NCBI GenBank assembly: GCA_945859605.1
Contig: OX243814.1
Location: 16,543,620 to 16,607,619, forward strand
Direction: 5' to 3'
Source of the DNA: Lumbricus rubellus
Lineage: Eukaryota; Annelida; Clitellata; Crassiclitellata; Lumbricidae
Length of the DNA stretch: 64,000 nt
The position numbers and the translations under genes are program-made. Under the pieces are notes generated by a model. That model was not told where the DNA came from. It saw nothing but the letters and a program-made list of their open reading frames with translations, and did not search any database. Below are positions 7,118 through 14,525 of the stretch, piece by piece (the stretch's first letter is position 1; each line of letters starts with the position of its first letter).

Positions 7118-7862
7118 TTACGACAAGGTTGTTTTTGGCGTGAAACATACGCTAACTCTGGTTCGTAAAGCCGATGATGACGCAATTTTTAGACTCGCCG
7201 CCGCGGGTGCAGGGAAAGTTAGGCTGGATAAAATCTCATGGTTCATGCCGCACGTTATTCCCGCGGATATGGAGAAGATGCAATTGTACAAAACGATCGA
7301 ATCGAAAGCGTCGCTGCCAGTTGCGTACAGAGCCCGTCAATGCGATACCACCTCCGTCGCACAGTCGACTAATTTTAGCTGGAGACTTAGCGTCAAGACA
7401 TTACCTGAGAAACCTAGGTACATCATCTTGGGTTTTCAAACCGACAAAAGCGGCGATCAAGAACACAATCCATCCGTTTTCAATCATTGCGATCTCAAAA
7501 ACATGTTCGTGATGATGAACCAGGACCGATACCCAGTTGTCGACTATAACCTATCATTTCCGAATCAACAATTCGCGCGGGTGTACCGAGCAGCAGCCGC
7601 GTTCAGTGAAAAATACTATGGAATGGACGAACTAATGACACAATGCAATATCACACCCTCGGATTTCAAAGATCTGTTTCCGATTATGGTGTTTGACGTG
7701 AGCAAGCAATCCGAGCGTCTGAAGTCATCGGTGGTCGATATCCAGATCAAAGGTACGTTTAATACGGCGGCGCCGGCTAATACGGAAGCGTACGCAATGG
7801 TGATTTCAGACAAGTTACTGAGGTTTCAATCGGACGGACAGAAAATGAGCGTGGTATATTGA
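7089..7862 (+). CDS. Major capsid protein, C-terminal part
   Basis: About 257 residues. Strong family motifs are present: HIFGFCDDYDKVVFGVKH at its start, KISWFMPHVIP, ARQCDTTSV, KPRYIILGFQTDKSGDQ, YPVVDYNLSFPNQQF, and the C-terminal DVSKQSERLKSSVVDIQIK block typical of Polinton capsids. There is no ATG where the frame opens; the homologous reading extends a few codons upstream to the frameshift. The stop at 7862 converges on the fibre gene stop at 7928. Family knowledge: trimers of this protein build the icosahedral shell. Confidence 0.9.
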   Translation: MKHIFGFCDDYDKVVFGVKHTLTLVRKADDDAIFRLAAAGAGKVRLDKISWFMPHVIPADMEKMQLYKTIESKASLPVAYRARQCDTTSVAQSTNFSWRLSVKTLPEKPRYIILGFQTDKSGDQEHNPSVFNHCDLKNMFVMMNQDRYPVVDYNLSFPNQQFARVYRAAAAFSEKYYGMDELMTQCNITPSDFKDLFPIMVFDVSKQSERLKSSVVDIQIKGTFNTAAPANTEAYAMVISDKLLRFQSDGQKMSVVY

Positions 7863-7899
7863 AGTTCATGATAGAATGGTCGATGAAGTGTAGTACCCA

Positions 7900-7927
7900 A
7901 ATTCAAAACTTGAATCGGTTTTGAATT
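7900..7927. terminator. Hairpin between convergent capsid and fibre genes
   Basis: A perfect 10-bp stem (AATTCAAAAC / GTTTTGAATT) with an 8-base loop. It fills the end of the 65-bp gap between two convergent stop codons and abuts the fibre stop at 7928. Symmetric placement suggests a bidirectional transcription end or RNA 3'-end structure. Function is inferred. Confidence 0.45.
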
Positions 7928-8662
7928 CTAAGGTCGTAAGTATGCCGCTGAAAAATCGCGAACTAAAATATTTACCGGATTAGGCGAAGTAATAAATATC
8001 TCGAGATAATCGGTATTAGTTAATCGAACTAGGCTAGTGCTCGATACATATTTTTTCGACCCAGCCTTACCCCCGCCGCCGACAATCATCGTGTCCACTC
8101 CCCCACTTTTGTACAAGCCAATACTTTCAGTATATTTAGCACTATTGTCGCGTATTTCCAAACACGTCGTAACCATGTAACAGCCGGCTTTCCGTGGAAG
8201 GAAACGGTTCGAATTGACTAGACAATTATCCGGATCGAATTTTACAGTTCCAAATGATACTTGCGTTATTGTGTTGGCGATGATAGCCTGAGCCGAGAGG
8301 GCGTAAACACTAAACGCCGGGCCAAATGCAGCCTCGGCAGTGGGTGTAGGCGCTATCGATGCAATTCGTTCGTCTACGTATTTTTTATTCGTCAAATGAT
8401 TATCGTTTGACGGAATGCCCGCGTGATTCGTAATCAAATCTATAGCTTGCCCCCAACTTAGCGCTTCATCCATCCCCGCATCCGGATTATTCGTTATTGG
8501 CAGGCCTTTGATGCAGCTGCCATTCATATTTAGATTCCCAGTCGCCGGATTTGCTCCATCTAACCTTAGAAAAGTACTGTTTACTTGGGACAGCGTAACG
8601 CCTCCTGCAATTACTCTCTGCGTAGATCCTGAATCTGTATGTCCAAATTTATCAACAGGCAT
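7928..8662 (-). CDS. Fibre-like protein 1 (tail-fibre stalk plus C1q/TNF-like head)
   Basis: 244 residues. The N-terminus (MPVDKFGHTDSG) is identical to the paralogue at 8687-9427. A stalk module follows: RLDGANPATGNLNMNG, GLP motif, GMDEALS, and HLTNKKYVDERI, the pattern seen in phage and adenovirus-like fibre stalks (GLP...DA...KYVD). The C-terminal 130 residues have a jelly-roll-like pattern (ITQVSFGTVKFD, RKAGCYMVTTCLEI, IGLYKSGG, YLEIFI) resembling C1q/TNF heads. Likely receptor-binding spike of the virion. Ends in RDFSAAYLRP. Fold of the head is inferred from pattern. Confidence 0.7.
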   Translation of the reverse strand: MPVDKFGHTDSGSTQRVIAGGVTLSQVNSTFLRLDGANPATGNLNMNGSCIKGLPITNNPDAGMDEALSWGQAIDLITNHAGIPSNDNHLTNKKYVDERIASIAPTPTAEAAFGPAFSVYALSAQAIIANTITQVSFGTVKFDPDNCLVNSNRFLPRKAGCYMVTTCLEIRDNSAKYTESIGLYKSGGVDTMIVGGGGKAGSKKYVSSTSLVRLTNTDYLEIFITSPNPVNILVRDFSAAYLRP

Positions 8663-8686
8663 TTTGAATATAATAATTTTTATTAA

Positions 8687-9427
8687 TTAGGGCCGTAAGA
8701 ACGCCGCAGAAAAGTCCCTACACAAAATGTTCGTAGCGATGGATGAAAAAGCGTGTATGCTGAGGTAATCGAACTCGTCTAGAAAAACTATGTTACTACC
8801 GATTGAATGGTTTTGCGAGCCTTTCATGCTCCCTCCGCCCGCAATTTGCATGTACGGCGCCCCATTTTTATACAGGTGGACGGTGCCATACGCGGTATTA
8901 CTATTGTTACAAAATTCTATGTACACCGAAACGATATAGTACCCAGCTTTACTGGGGAAGAAAGAAGTCGTTCCGATACCCTGTTCAATACCGTGTCTTG
9001 CGGTACCGCATCTTATTACGTCAAAAGTAACTGCAGTGTGAGTTCTAGCGAGTATAGCCTGCTGAGTTGAACTGTAAGCGCTAACCGCAGGCCCTACCAC
9101 CGTCGCCACTTTCGAAGTAAGTTGTTCATCGACGTATTTCTTATTCGTCAAATGATTATTGTCGGTCGGGACGTCGTCGTGATTCTGCAGTAAATCTATT
9201 ACTTGTCCCCGACTCACGGCCTCATCTATTCCCACTTCCGGAGAATTCGCTGTATTCGTTGTAGGTAGTCCTCTAATAGTATGACCACTCATATTTAGAT
9301 CGCCGGTCGCTGGGTTTGCTCCATCTAGCCTTAGAAAAGTACTATTTACTTGACTTTCAGTAACTCCCCCAGCAATTACTCTTTGAGTAGATCCTGAATC
9401 TGTATGTCCAAATTTATCAACAGGCAT
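8687..9427 (-). CDS. Fibre-like protein 2 (paralogue)
   Basis: 246 residues with the same layout as its neighbour. The first ~45 residues and the KYVDE segment are nearly identical between the two; the head domain has diverged (here TAVTFDVIRCG, SKAGYYIVSVYIEF, VHLYKNGAPYMQIAGGG), but both end in RDFSAA(Y/F)LRP. 24 bp separate the genes. Its ATG at 9427 overlaps the end of the protease gene by 11 bp. Conserved stalk with divergent head suggests two receptor specificities or an antigenically varied pair. Intact. Confidence 0.7.
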   Translation of the reverse strand: MPVDKFGHTDSGSTQRVIAGGVTESQVNSTFLRLDGANPATGDLNMSGHTIRGLPTTNTANSPEVGIDEAVSRGQVIDLLQNHDDVPTDNNHLTNKKYVDEQLTSKVATVVGPAVSAYSSTQQAILARTHTAVTFDVIRCGTARHGIEQGIGTTSFFPSKAGYYIVSVYIEFCNNSNTAYGTVHLYKNGAPYMQIAGGGSMKGSQNHSIGSNIVFLDEFDYLSIHAFSSIATNILCRDFSAAFLRP

Positions 9428-9884
9428 TTTTTACATCTGAATATAATTTTAAATGCAGGCTGTTTATAACTTCTTGAAAACTCACTCCATCTTTACATGT
9501 TTTTTTCAGGACGTGCAGGCATAAATGACCGCAAAACACTTCGTTGTCGGGCTGTACGCGCTCGCTATTGTAGTACACGGGACTCTGCAAATACTCTAGC
9601 AGTTCTGTAGGAGGGGACAGGCCATAGCTGTCGAAATATATTTTGTCCTTGCCGTTTTTTGAAAAAGCGACCCAGTGCGAGCCGGTTCCATTAGAATCGT
9701 CTAGATTCAATATCCCGCATTCAGTCCGTCTAGGTTTCTTCGGCAGCTCGTCTCTGAGAAATACTCCCCGGAAATTAGGGATATTGAGCTTTTTCGCGGC
9801 ATCTAGTAGCTCAAAATTCGTCAACGGATGATTTGCGAGAATAACACCTTCGACATTTATGTTTTTCACAGTTGTATAGCTCAT
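9417..9884 (-). CDS. Adenovirus-type cysteine protease (adenain-like, C5/C48 fold)
   Basis: 155 residues, the size of Polinton PRO proteins. The catalytic triad is visible: His in GSHWVAF, Asp in YFDSYGL about 15 residues on, and Cys in VFCGHLCLHVL, with the Gln of the oxyanion hole probably in the RVQPDNEVFCG stretch. In adenoviruses the enzyme cleaves core and capsid precursors; here likely substrates are the pX/pVI-like proteins with GG-rich sites. Neighbours: fibre 2 downstream (11-bp overlap) and the zinc protein upstream (22 bp). The frame is intact. Confidence 0.92.
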   Translation of the reverse strand: MSYTTVKNINVEGVILANHPLTNFELLDAAKKLNIPNFRGVFLRDELPKKPRRTECGILNLDDSNGTGSHWVAFSKNGKDKIYFDSYGLSPPTELLEYLQSPVYYNSERVQPDNEVFCGHLCLHVLKKTCKDGVSFQEVINSLHLKLYSDVKNAC

Positions 9885-9906
9885 TTTAATATTTCATCTA
9901 GATGTT

Positions 9907-10236
9907 TCACAAACTAATGAGCTTTCGAGCTTCTACGCAGGCGAGATAATATTTATGTCTGCAATTTTTGCATTCATTCGCCTTTCCATCTTTTTGAAAT
10001 CGATTGTTGTCGTATCCCGATATGTTCTGATTTACCTTACACCGACTGCAAACTTTTGTGTCTTTTGTCTCCCTATTTTCCTGTCTTGCGTATTTGTGCG
10101 CAAGCTCCTTTACTTTGGCATTTTTACAAATTTTACAGCTGGGGTAATACCCGCTCTTTTGCGTATGATCTTTGTGAAATTCGCTCAAGCTTTTTTCTTT
10201 TTTGCATTTGGTACACACTTTTTTTACCGCATCCAT
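9907..10236 (-). CDS. Small protein with two treble-clef-like zinc modules
   Basis: 109 residues with two tandem copies of Cx2C-(about 19)-Cx2C: CTKCKKEKSLSEFHKD...CKICKN and CSRCKVNQNISGY...CKNCRHKYY. The '..L..F.kd...kdGy...CK.C' pattern matches the N-terminal zinc region of endonuclease VII/HNH-type proteins, but no catalytic HNH core follows. It lies between the protease and PolB genes, 16 bp from the PolB stop. Possible roles are nucleic-acid binding in replication, recombination or late expression. Function unknown. Confidence 0.65.
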   Translation of the reverse strand: MDAVKKVCTKCKKEKSLSEFHKDHTQKSGYYPSCKICKNAKVKELAHKYARQENRETKDTKVCSRCKVNQNISGYDNNRFQKDGKANECKNCRHKYYLACVEARKLISL

Positions 10237-10252
10237 TTTATATTAGTGTAAA

Positions 10253-11215
10253 TTATTCTTTATTTTGTTTAGTTTTCAGCGTGTAGTGTCCATAGGCTAG
10301 GGTATGGATCCCGTCGTCCATTATTACTCTTTTGTCGTCGTCGGCAGACAGAGCTATTTTATTTACTTCTTCGGTGTAAATTTCATGGCGATAGGATCGA
10401 ATGACGTTCATCGCTCTCGACTGTTGTCTTTTCGTAAACACGCAGTCTTTGTAATCTGCGTGAGTGATTGATTTCTTGACGACGTTCTTTTTCACGCCTT
10501 TACATTTCTTGTAGTCTTCACCCGCCATCTTGTAAGAGTACAACTTGGATCGCAGTCCGACAAATTCTTCGATTTGTTTTCCAGCAGCTTCGTCTTTGAA
10601 CATACCAACCACTTTTTTATTAACGCCAGATTCTATACCTGATGGATGGTCTTTCGGATAGTCTGAAGTATCGAACATACTTTGGACGTCGGGGGAAATA
10701 TCTTTGTAGAAGTCTTCCGTTTTAATTTCATACGCCAAAGAATCGGTATCGGTGAATAATAGCTTGGCCCTATCTCCGTACTTGGTCTTGATGTAATTAT
10801 AATGAAAATCATACATGAGCGTCTTACTGGTGTCTAATATACACATCCCTAGATATATCGGCTTGTTGTAAAACAACTTGGTCTTTTTCATGTGAACGGC
10901 GAGGAGGTTTTCATCGAAAATCGTTCGTCTATCGTAATTAGTTTTCGCGACTAGTTTGATGGCTTCCTTCTCATCACTCACCAATCGTATGTCAACTCGA
11001 TTCTCGATAGCTTCCATTGTTTTGCCGAAAACGCTATTGTTCATCAGCTTGAAAAAGTCTTTCTCAAAATCGTTAGTAGCTTTCGTTCTCAGGTTGGTAT
11101 TCAGATCGATATACTTTTTCAGCCAGGCACTTTCCACGAATTTTATTCCCCGATGTATTTTTACGATTTTCAATCCGAGCCTTTCGTACAATTTTAAATT
11201 TCCGTAATGAACGAG
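10253..11215 (-). CDS. Protein-primed DNA polymerase B, C-terminal part after an in-frame stop
   Basis: Continues the reading frame of the 11,216-14,113 segment without a shift; only the TAA at 11,216-11,218 separates them. It holds the rest of the palm: motif B (LMNNSVFGKTMEA) and motif C (LFTDTDSLAYEI, the DTD catalytic pair), then thumb-like sequence with GLRSKLYSYKMAGED and VFTKRQQSRAMNVIRSY, as in Polinton/adintovirus pPolB. No ATG stands close to its beginning, so separate expression is unlikely. As written, the polymerase would lack motifs B and C unless the stop is read through or is an error. Confidence 0.9.
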   Translation of the reverse strand, partial: LVHYGNLKLYERLGLKIVKIHRGIKFVESAWLKKYIDLNTNLRTKATNDFEKDFFKLMNNSVFGKTMEAIENRVDIRLVSDEKEAIKLVAKTNYDRRTIFDENLLAVHMKKTKLFYNKPIYLGMCILDTSKTLMYDFHYNYIKTKYGDRAKLLFTDTDSLAYEIKTEDFYKDISPDVQSMFDTSDYPKDHPSGIESGVNKKVVGMFKDEAAGKQIEEFVGLRSKLYSYKMAGEDYKKCKGVKKNVVKKSITHADYKDCVFTKRQQSRAMNVIRSYRHEIYTEEVNKIALSADDDKRVIMDDGIHTLAYGHYTLKTKQNKE

Positions 11216-14113
11216 TTACTTCTTTTTATCGTTCAAGTTTGGAATTAGTTTTGCGACATTCGATCCCGCGGGTTTTACACTCTCCGGAGCGAGAGGATAA
11301 TCATTATGCAGGTCGTGCAATTCCTCTGGATATTCTAAGTCGACTTCTAACACACATCCCACTCCATCTCGTTCGGTAATGTTTCTCCAATCATTCAATT
11401 CGTCATCGTTCATCCATTCAAACCCGTGAGTTGGTAACGGTTTGCTCATCGCCCATCCGTACAAGTTGTTCGCATCCAGGTATGGAATGAATACTGAATG
11501 CTGGGTGGGATTGAAAGCTTCTCCCATGTACTCGTTGTTCGCTTTCGCGTATCGATGTGAAATCGTGCTGACGCCTCCTCGTATTCCCTGCTTGATCATC
11601 AGCAACATATCGCAGTCGCTCAACAACTCCAACTCTACGCCAGTCGTCTTCAACGCCGCGTCCCAAGCAAGTCCTGGGCTAGTGTAGTACCACGCAGGAT
11701 CTAGGTTGTAGTTCTTCATACAGACGTCTCTAAAGTTTTCAAAGACATCCGCTAATAATAGAACATCCGATAAATTGTACAAGTCGTGATATTGACGTAA
11801 TGTTTTGCATTCAAATTTGTCCCATACCGTTTTCGCGTGCGCGTAATCTTTTCCACTAATACCCGAATCGTTTAGTTTTGAATAGAAGGCATGTTTCGGC
11901 GGCAATTCGGTTTCGTTTAATCTTTCAACACCCTCGACGTAATCATACGGGTAAACGCCTTTTCTGAGTAAAAGATCCAGCTTCTCACCTTCAAAAAATT
12001 TCCCTAAATTCTTGCACTGATCTTTCTGAAGATTTTTCGATAACACGTCGAGACTCTGGGGCATGAATCTAAAACTATCGATGAAACGTAATTCGCGTTT
12101 GACTTCTCTCTCTTTTCCATCTGCATCTACAAACTTATCGACGACGACCTCTCTGCTGAATGAGATATACTTTTCTTCGTTGCAGGGAATGCATTTGATT
12201 TTCTCGCCGTGTTCACCTCGTAATTTCTTGATAAATAAATGGCTGTCATAACCGGTCAAATTGTGAAATACGACGGGTAAGAACTTGGGGACTTTGAATT
12301 TCAGATTACAAAGGTTGTGAGCGGCACCTCTAAATTTTCCAGTCAAATGACAGTGATCTCGTACTCGTTTTTCATCGTCTATAAATTCTCCCCCGCATAT
12401 ATGGCAAACAGTAGCCGAGTCGAAAAGCTCCTGCTCTTTCTTTCCGAATATCATTTTCTTTGGGAATTTGAACTGGTTATATATTCGTTTCACATTTTCT
12501 TCGAGACTGTCTATGAATTTCTGAGCGACATCATCGTCTTCGTTTTCAGCTGTAAACCTCACCGGCTCTTGAGAATAAACATCGTCGTCGAAGCATTTCA
12601 AATGATAACAAAACGAGCTGGGCGTATGTTTTTGATACTTGTTGGTGTAAGACGTGCTAGGAACGGGCTGGCATGTACCGATAGGTTTGATGAACGACTC
12701 AAAGTCGGCAAAGTACACAAACGGTACTCTCATCTTTCTATAGTGATGTGTAAAACTTAGCATAGTCCCAGGTTCTGGAAGTTCTATTCGTTGGGCGTCC
12801 TGCTGCGAACAGTACTCAGTATGTTTGTGAAGCGATTCTACCTTTCTAAAACCGATTAAACATCTTCTGCAATAGTGCATTGAATTATGGGATTTTTCTG
12901 TTCGTAGTGCCAGCAATCTGTTAAAATTCTTGATCCAGCAATAATGCTTCTTTTCCCCATCAGAAATGAGTAATAGATCTACACACCTATCATTCTCATG
13001 CTTTGATATATATAGTGGGAATACATTCACATCTTTCTCGTAACCAAAAACATTAACACTAATATTATTATTTCGCTCAAACTTACTCATCACATTAGCA
13101 TCCGCTGCTACGGGGAATTCGATACCAGACCAATTGAGTTCCTCAGACTGTCTAATTAATTCTTTCGTAATTCTTTCTGTATTTTTGTCGACTGGGTTTA
13201 CAGCCCTCGTTACACACCACTTGAAGCATTCATCGTCTTCGTTCTTCATATTAATAATAGCCTTTTTATTCGCTAAATAATCTGGAAGTGGAATATAAGA
13301 ACTTCCTTTCAATGGTTTGTATACCACTGTATCGATATCCAACTTCAAAACGGTTTTGAATCTCCAATTACTCCCCCGCATCTGAAAACTTGCCATGCTC
13401 TCCTTAATTTTATCCGCTGCGTTGGTATATATTTCCCTCACATCGGTTGCTTCTAAAATAATATCACTCTTTGATTTGAAATTAGGCACAGCCGTTACTA
13501 CTTCGCCGGTTTTCATATCTACTTTCTCCATTACGCACATGAGATCGAATTGAACTTTTACCCCACGATTTTTCCCTAGCAGCCTAACTACCTGCGGTCT
13601 TACTGCCTTGAGAAAAGTTGCAACATCGATCCCGTTGTCGCCATCGATCGTGTATCTTTTTGTAAACCCTTTGATAGCCGTCGCAGTCTCTCGAAGTTTG
13701 AACCTATGAATGGGCGGTTTTATTTGAGGGGGTAACTCACTAATCTCGCGAGTCAGCCAATCCGAAAAAACTATTTTATTTTTCCCCGTGTTCAAAAATT
13801 TCCAAGTATTAGACAAGAATGCCGTAAGTTCCGCTTTTGCTAATCTCGAGTATCCTCGCACACCTCTCTTTTTTGCGATTTCTCGCAATTCTCGTACAGT
13901 GGCGGGAGTATGCGCGGGTGCTTTGTTGACCCGGGCCCGAGCACCTAGTCGATCTCCCTGCGATATGAACGCTATGAGTTCCGCTTTTCGCAAACTCGAG
14001 TATCCTCTTTGTCCTCTCTGTTTAGGAATTTGTCGTAATTCTTTCAGATTATACGATGAGTAGTCCATTTTATATTGGAATCTCTTGTCTTTAGGCCGAG
14101 CGGTATATTCCAT
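11216..14113 (-). CDS. Protein-primed DNA polymerase B, N-terminal part (premature TAA)
   Basis: Replicative polymerase of the element. From the ATG at 14,113 (alternative ATG 14,068, which shares the context TATAAAATGGACTAC with the ORF at 14,488) it runs 965 codons to a TAA. Two SAP/HeH-like modules come first (LKELRQIPKQRGQRGYSSL and VRELREIAKKRGVRGYSRL, each with KAEL..F). The 3'-5' exonuclease shows YFADFESF (ExoI), HNLTGYDSHLF (ExoII) and YHDLYNLSDVLLLADVF (ExoIII). A zinc insert CHICGGEF...RDHCHLTGKFRG lies between ExoI and ExoII. Palm motif A is YLDANNLYGWAM near the end. The stop falls between motifs A and B, in LIPNLNDKK, where a one-base change of a sense codon explains it. Confidence 0.92.
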   Translation of the reverse strand: MEYTARPKDKRFQYKMDYSSYNLKELRQIPKQRGQRGYSSLRKAELIAFISQGDRLGARARVNKAPAHTPATVRELREIAKKRGVRGYSRLAKAELTAFLSNTWKFLNTGKNKIVFSDWLTREISELPPQIKPPIHRFKLRETATAIKGFTKRYTIDGDNGIDVATFLKAVRPQVVRLLGKNRGVKVQFDLMCVMEKVDMKTGEVVTAVPNFKSKSDIILEATDVREIYTNAADKIKESMASFQMRGSNWRFKTVLKLDIDTVVYKPLKGSSYIPLPDYLANKKAIINMKNEDDECFKWCVTRAVNPVDKNTERITKELIRQSEELNWSGIEFPVAADANVMSKFERNNNISVNVFGYEKDVNVFPLYISKHENDRCVDLLLISDGEKKHYCWIKNFNRLLALRTEKSHNSMHYCRRCLIGFRKVESLHKHTEYCSQQDAQRIELPEPGTMLSFTHHYRKMRVPFVYFADFESFIKPIGTCQPVPSTSYTNKYQKHTPSSFCYHLKCFDDDVYSQEPVRFTAENEDDDVAQKFIDSLEENVKRIYNQFKFPKKMIFGKKEQELFDSATVCHICGGEFIDDEKRVRDHCHLTGKFRGAAHNLCNLKFKVPKFLPVVFHNLTGYDSHLFIKKLRGEHGEKIKCIPCNEEKYISFSREVVVDKFVDADGKEREVKRELRFIDSFRFMPQSLDVLSKNLQKDQCKNLGKFFEGEKLDLLLRKGVYPYDYVEGVERLNETELPPKHAFYSKLNDSGISGKDYAHAKTVWDKFECKTLRQYHDLYNLSDVLLLADVFENFRDVCMKNYNLDPAWYYTSPGLAWDAALKTTGVELELLSDCDMLLMIKQGIRGGVSTISHRYAKANNEYMGEAFNPTQHSVFIPYLDANNLYGWAMSKPLPTHGFEWMNDDELNDWRNITERDGVGCVLEVDLEYPEELHDLHNDYPLAPESVKPAGSNVAKLIPNLNDKKK

Positions 14114-14145
14114 TTTTTCAGTTATTTTATATACGCCAGAGAAAA
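14114..14145 (-). promoter_or_regulatory. Putative PolB promoter with TATA box
   Basis: Reading the minus strand toward the PolB ATG there is a T/A tract, TCTCTGGCGTATATAAAATA and then the start region. TATATAAAA is a good TATA box. The block TTTTCTCYGGCGTATA is repeated upstream of the SAP-like ORF (14,489-14,510), so it may be a shared promoter element of the element's right end. Confidence 0.5.
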
Positions 14146-14170
14146 AAAAAATAATATTCGATTGATCCAA

Positions 14171-14287
14171 AGACGATTATAAACCAACGGTGTAAAATCG
14201 TTTGCGATATTGTAATCCCGTATCTACGTCGTAGTCCGCTCATGCCCTTGCATCACGCGGGGGTGAGTTGCCATTGCGCCGACGACG
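14171..14287 (-). repeat. Right terminal inverted repeat block
   Basis: Inverted match to 1-37 and about 120-187. It is shorter than the left block because it lacks the duplicated GCAATGGCAACTCA segment. It separates PolB from the orphan SAP-like ORF, so the full inverted repeat may extend outward to about 14,540, with its left partner outside the window. Confidence 0.9.
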
Positions 14288-14488
14288 AACGACGATGGTC
14301 TCGCGTGGCCCTTGTTGACGATCCGGCCGTGGATACTTGCATGGGCATTCATCGTCGTAGCATTCGCGGATGTGGTCGTCAATTTTATCAATGAACGCCG
14401 CTTTCCACCGTCTTGTAAAATATCCATCCTTGCCGCTCCGCTCGGCGATTTTTCGTAATTCAGTAACAGTTTTCTTCGGGTAGTCCAT
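14240..14488 (-). CDS. Orphan SAP-like module ORF at the right end
   Basis: 82 residues. Residues 1-38 (MDYPKKTVTELRKIAERSG, then KDGYFTRRWKAAFID) match the SAP/HeH-like modules at the PolB N-terminus, including the MDY start and the upstream TATA(C/T)AAAATGG context. A short Cys pair (CYDDECPCK) and an Arg-rich tail follow; the tail runs into the inverted repeat. It is probably a duplicated PolB N-terminal module, either a small DNA-binding protein of the terminal region or a relic of a longer inverted repeat. Confidence 0.5.
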   Translation of the reverse strand: MDYPKKTVTELRKIAERSGKDGYFTRRWKAAFIDKIDDHIRECYDDECPCKYPRPDRQQGPRETIVVRRRRNGNSPPRDARA

Positions 14489-14525
14489 TTTGTATACGCC
14501 GGAGAAAATTTTTTTTACTTTTTTT

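Noticed and set aside
11216..11218. Stop-codon recoding (read-through or alternative code) in PolB
   Set aside because: It is a single TAA in a gene of an element with other lesions and with normal codon use elsewhere; mutation or error is simpler.
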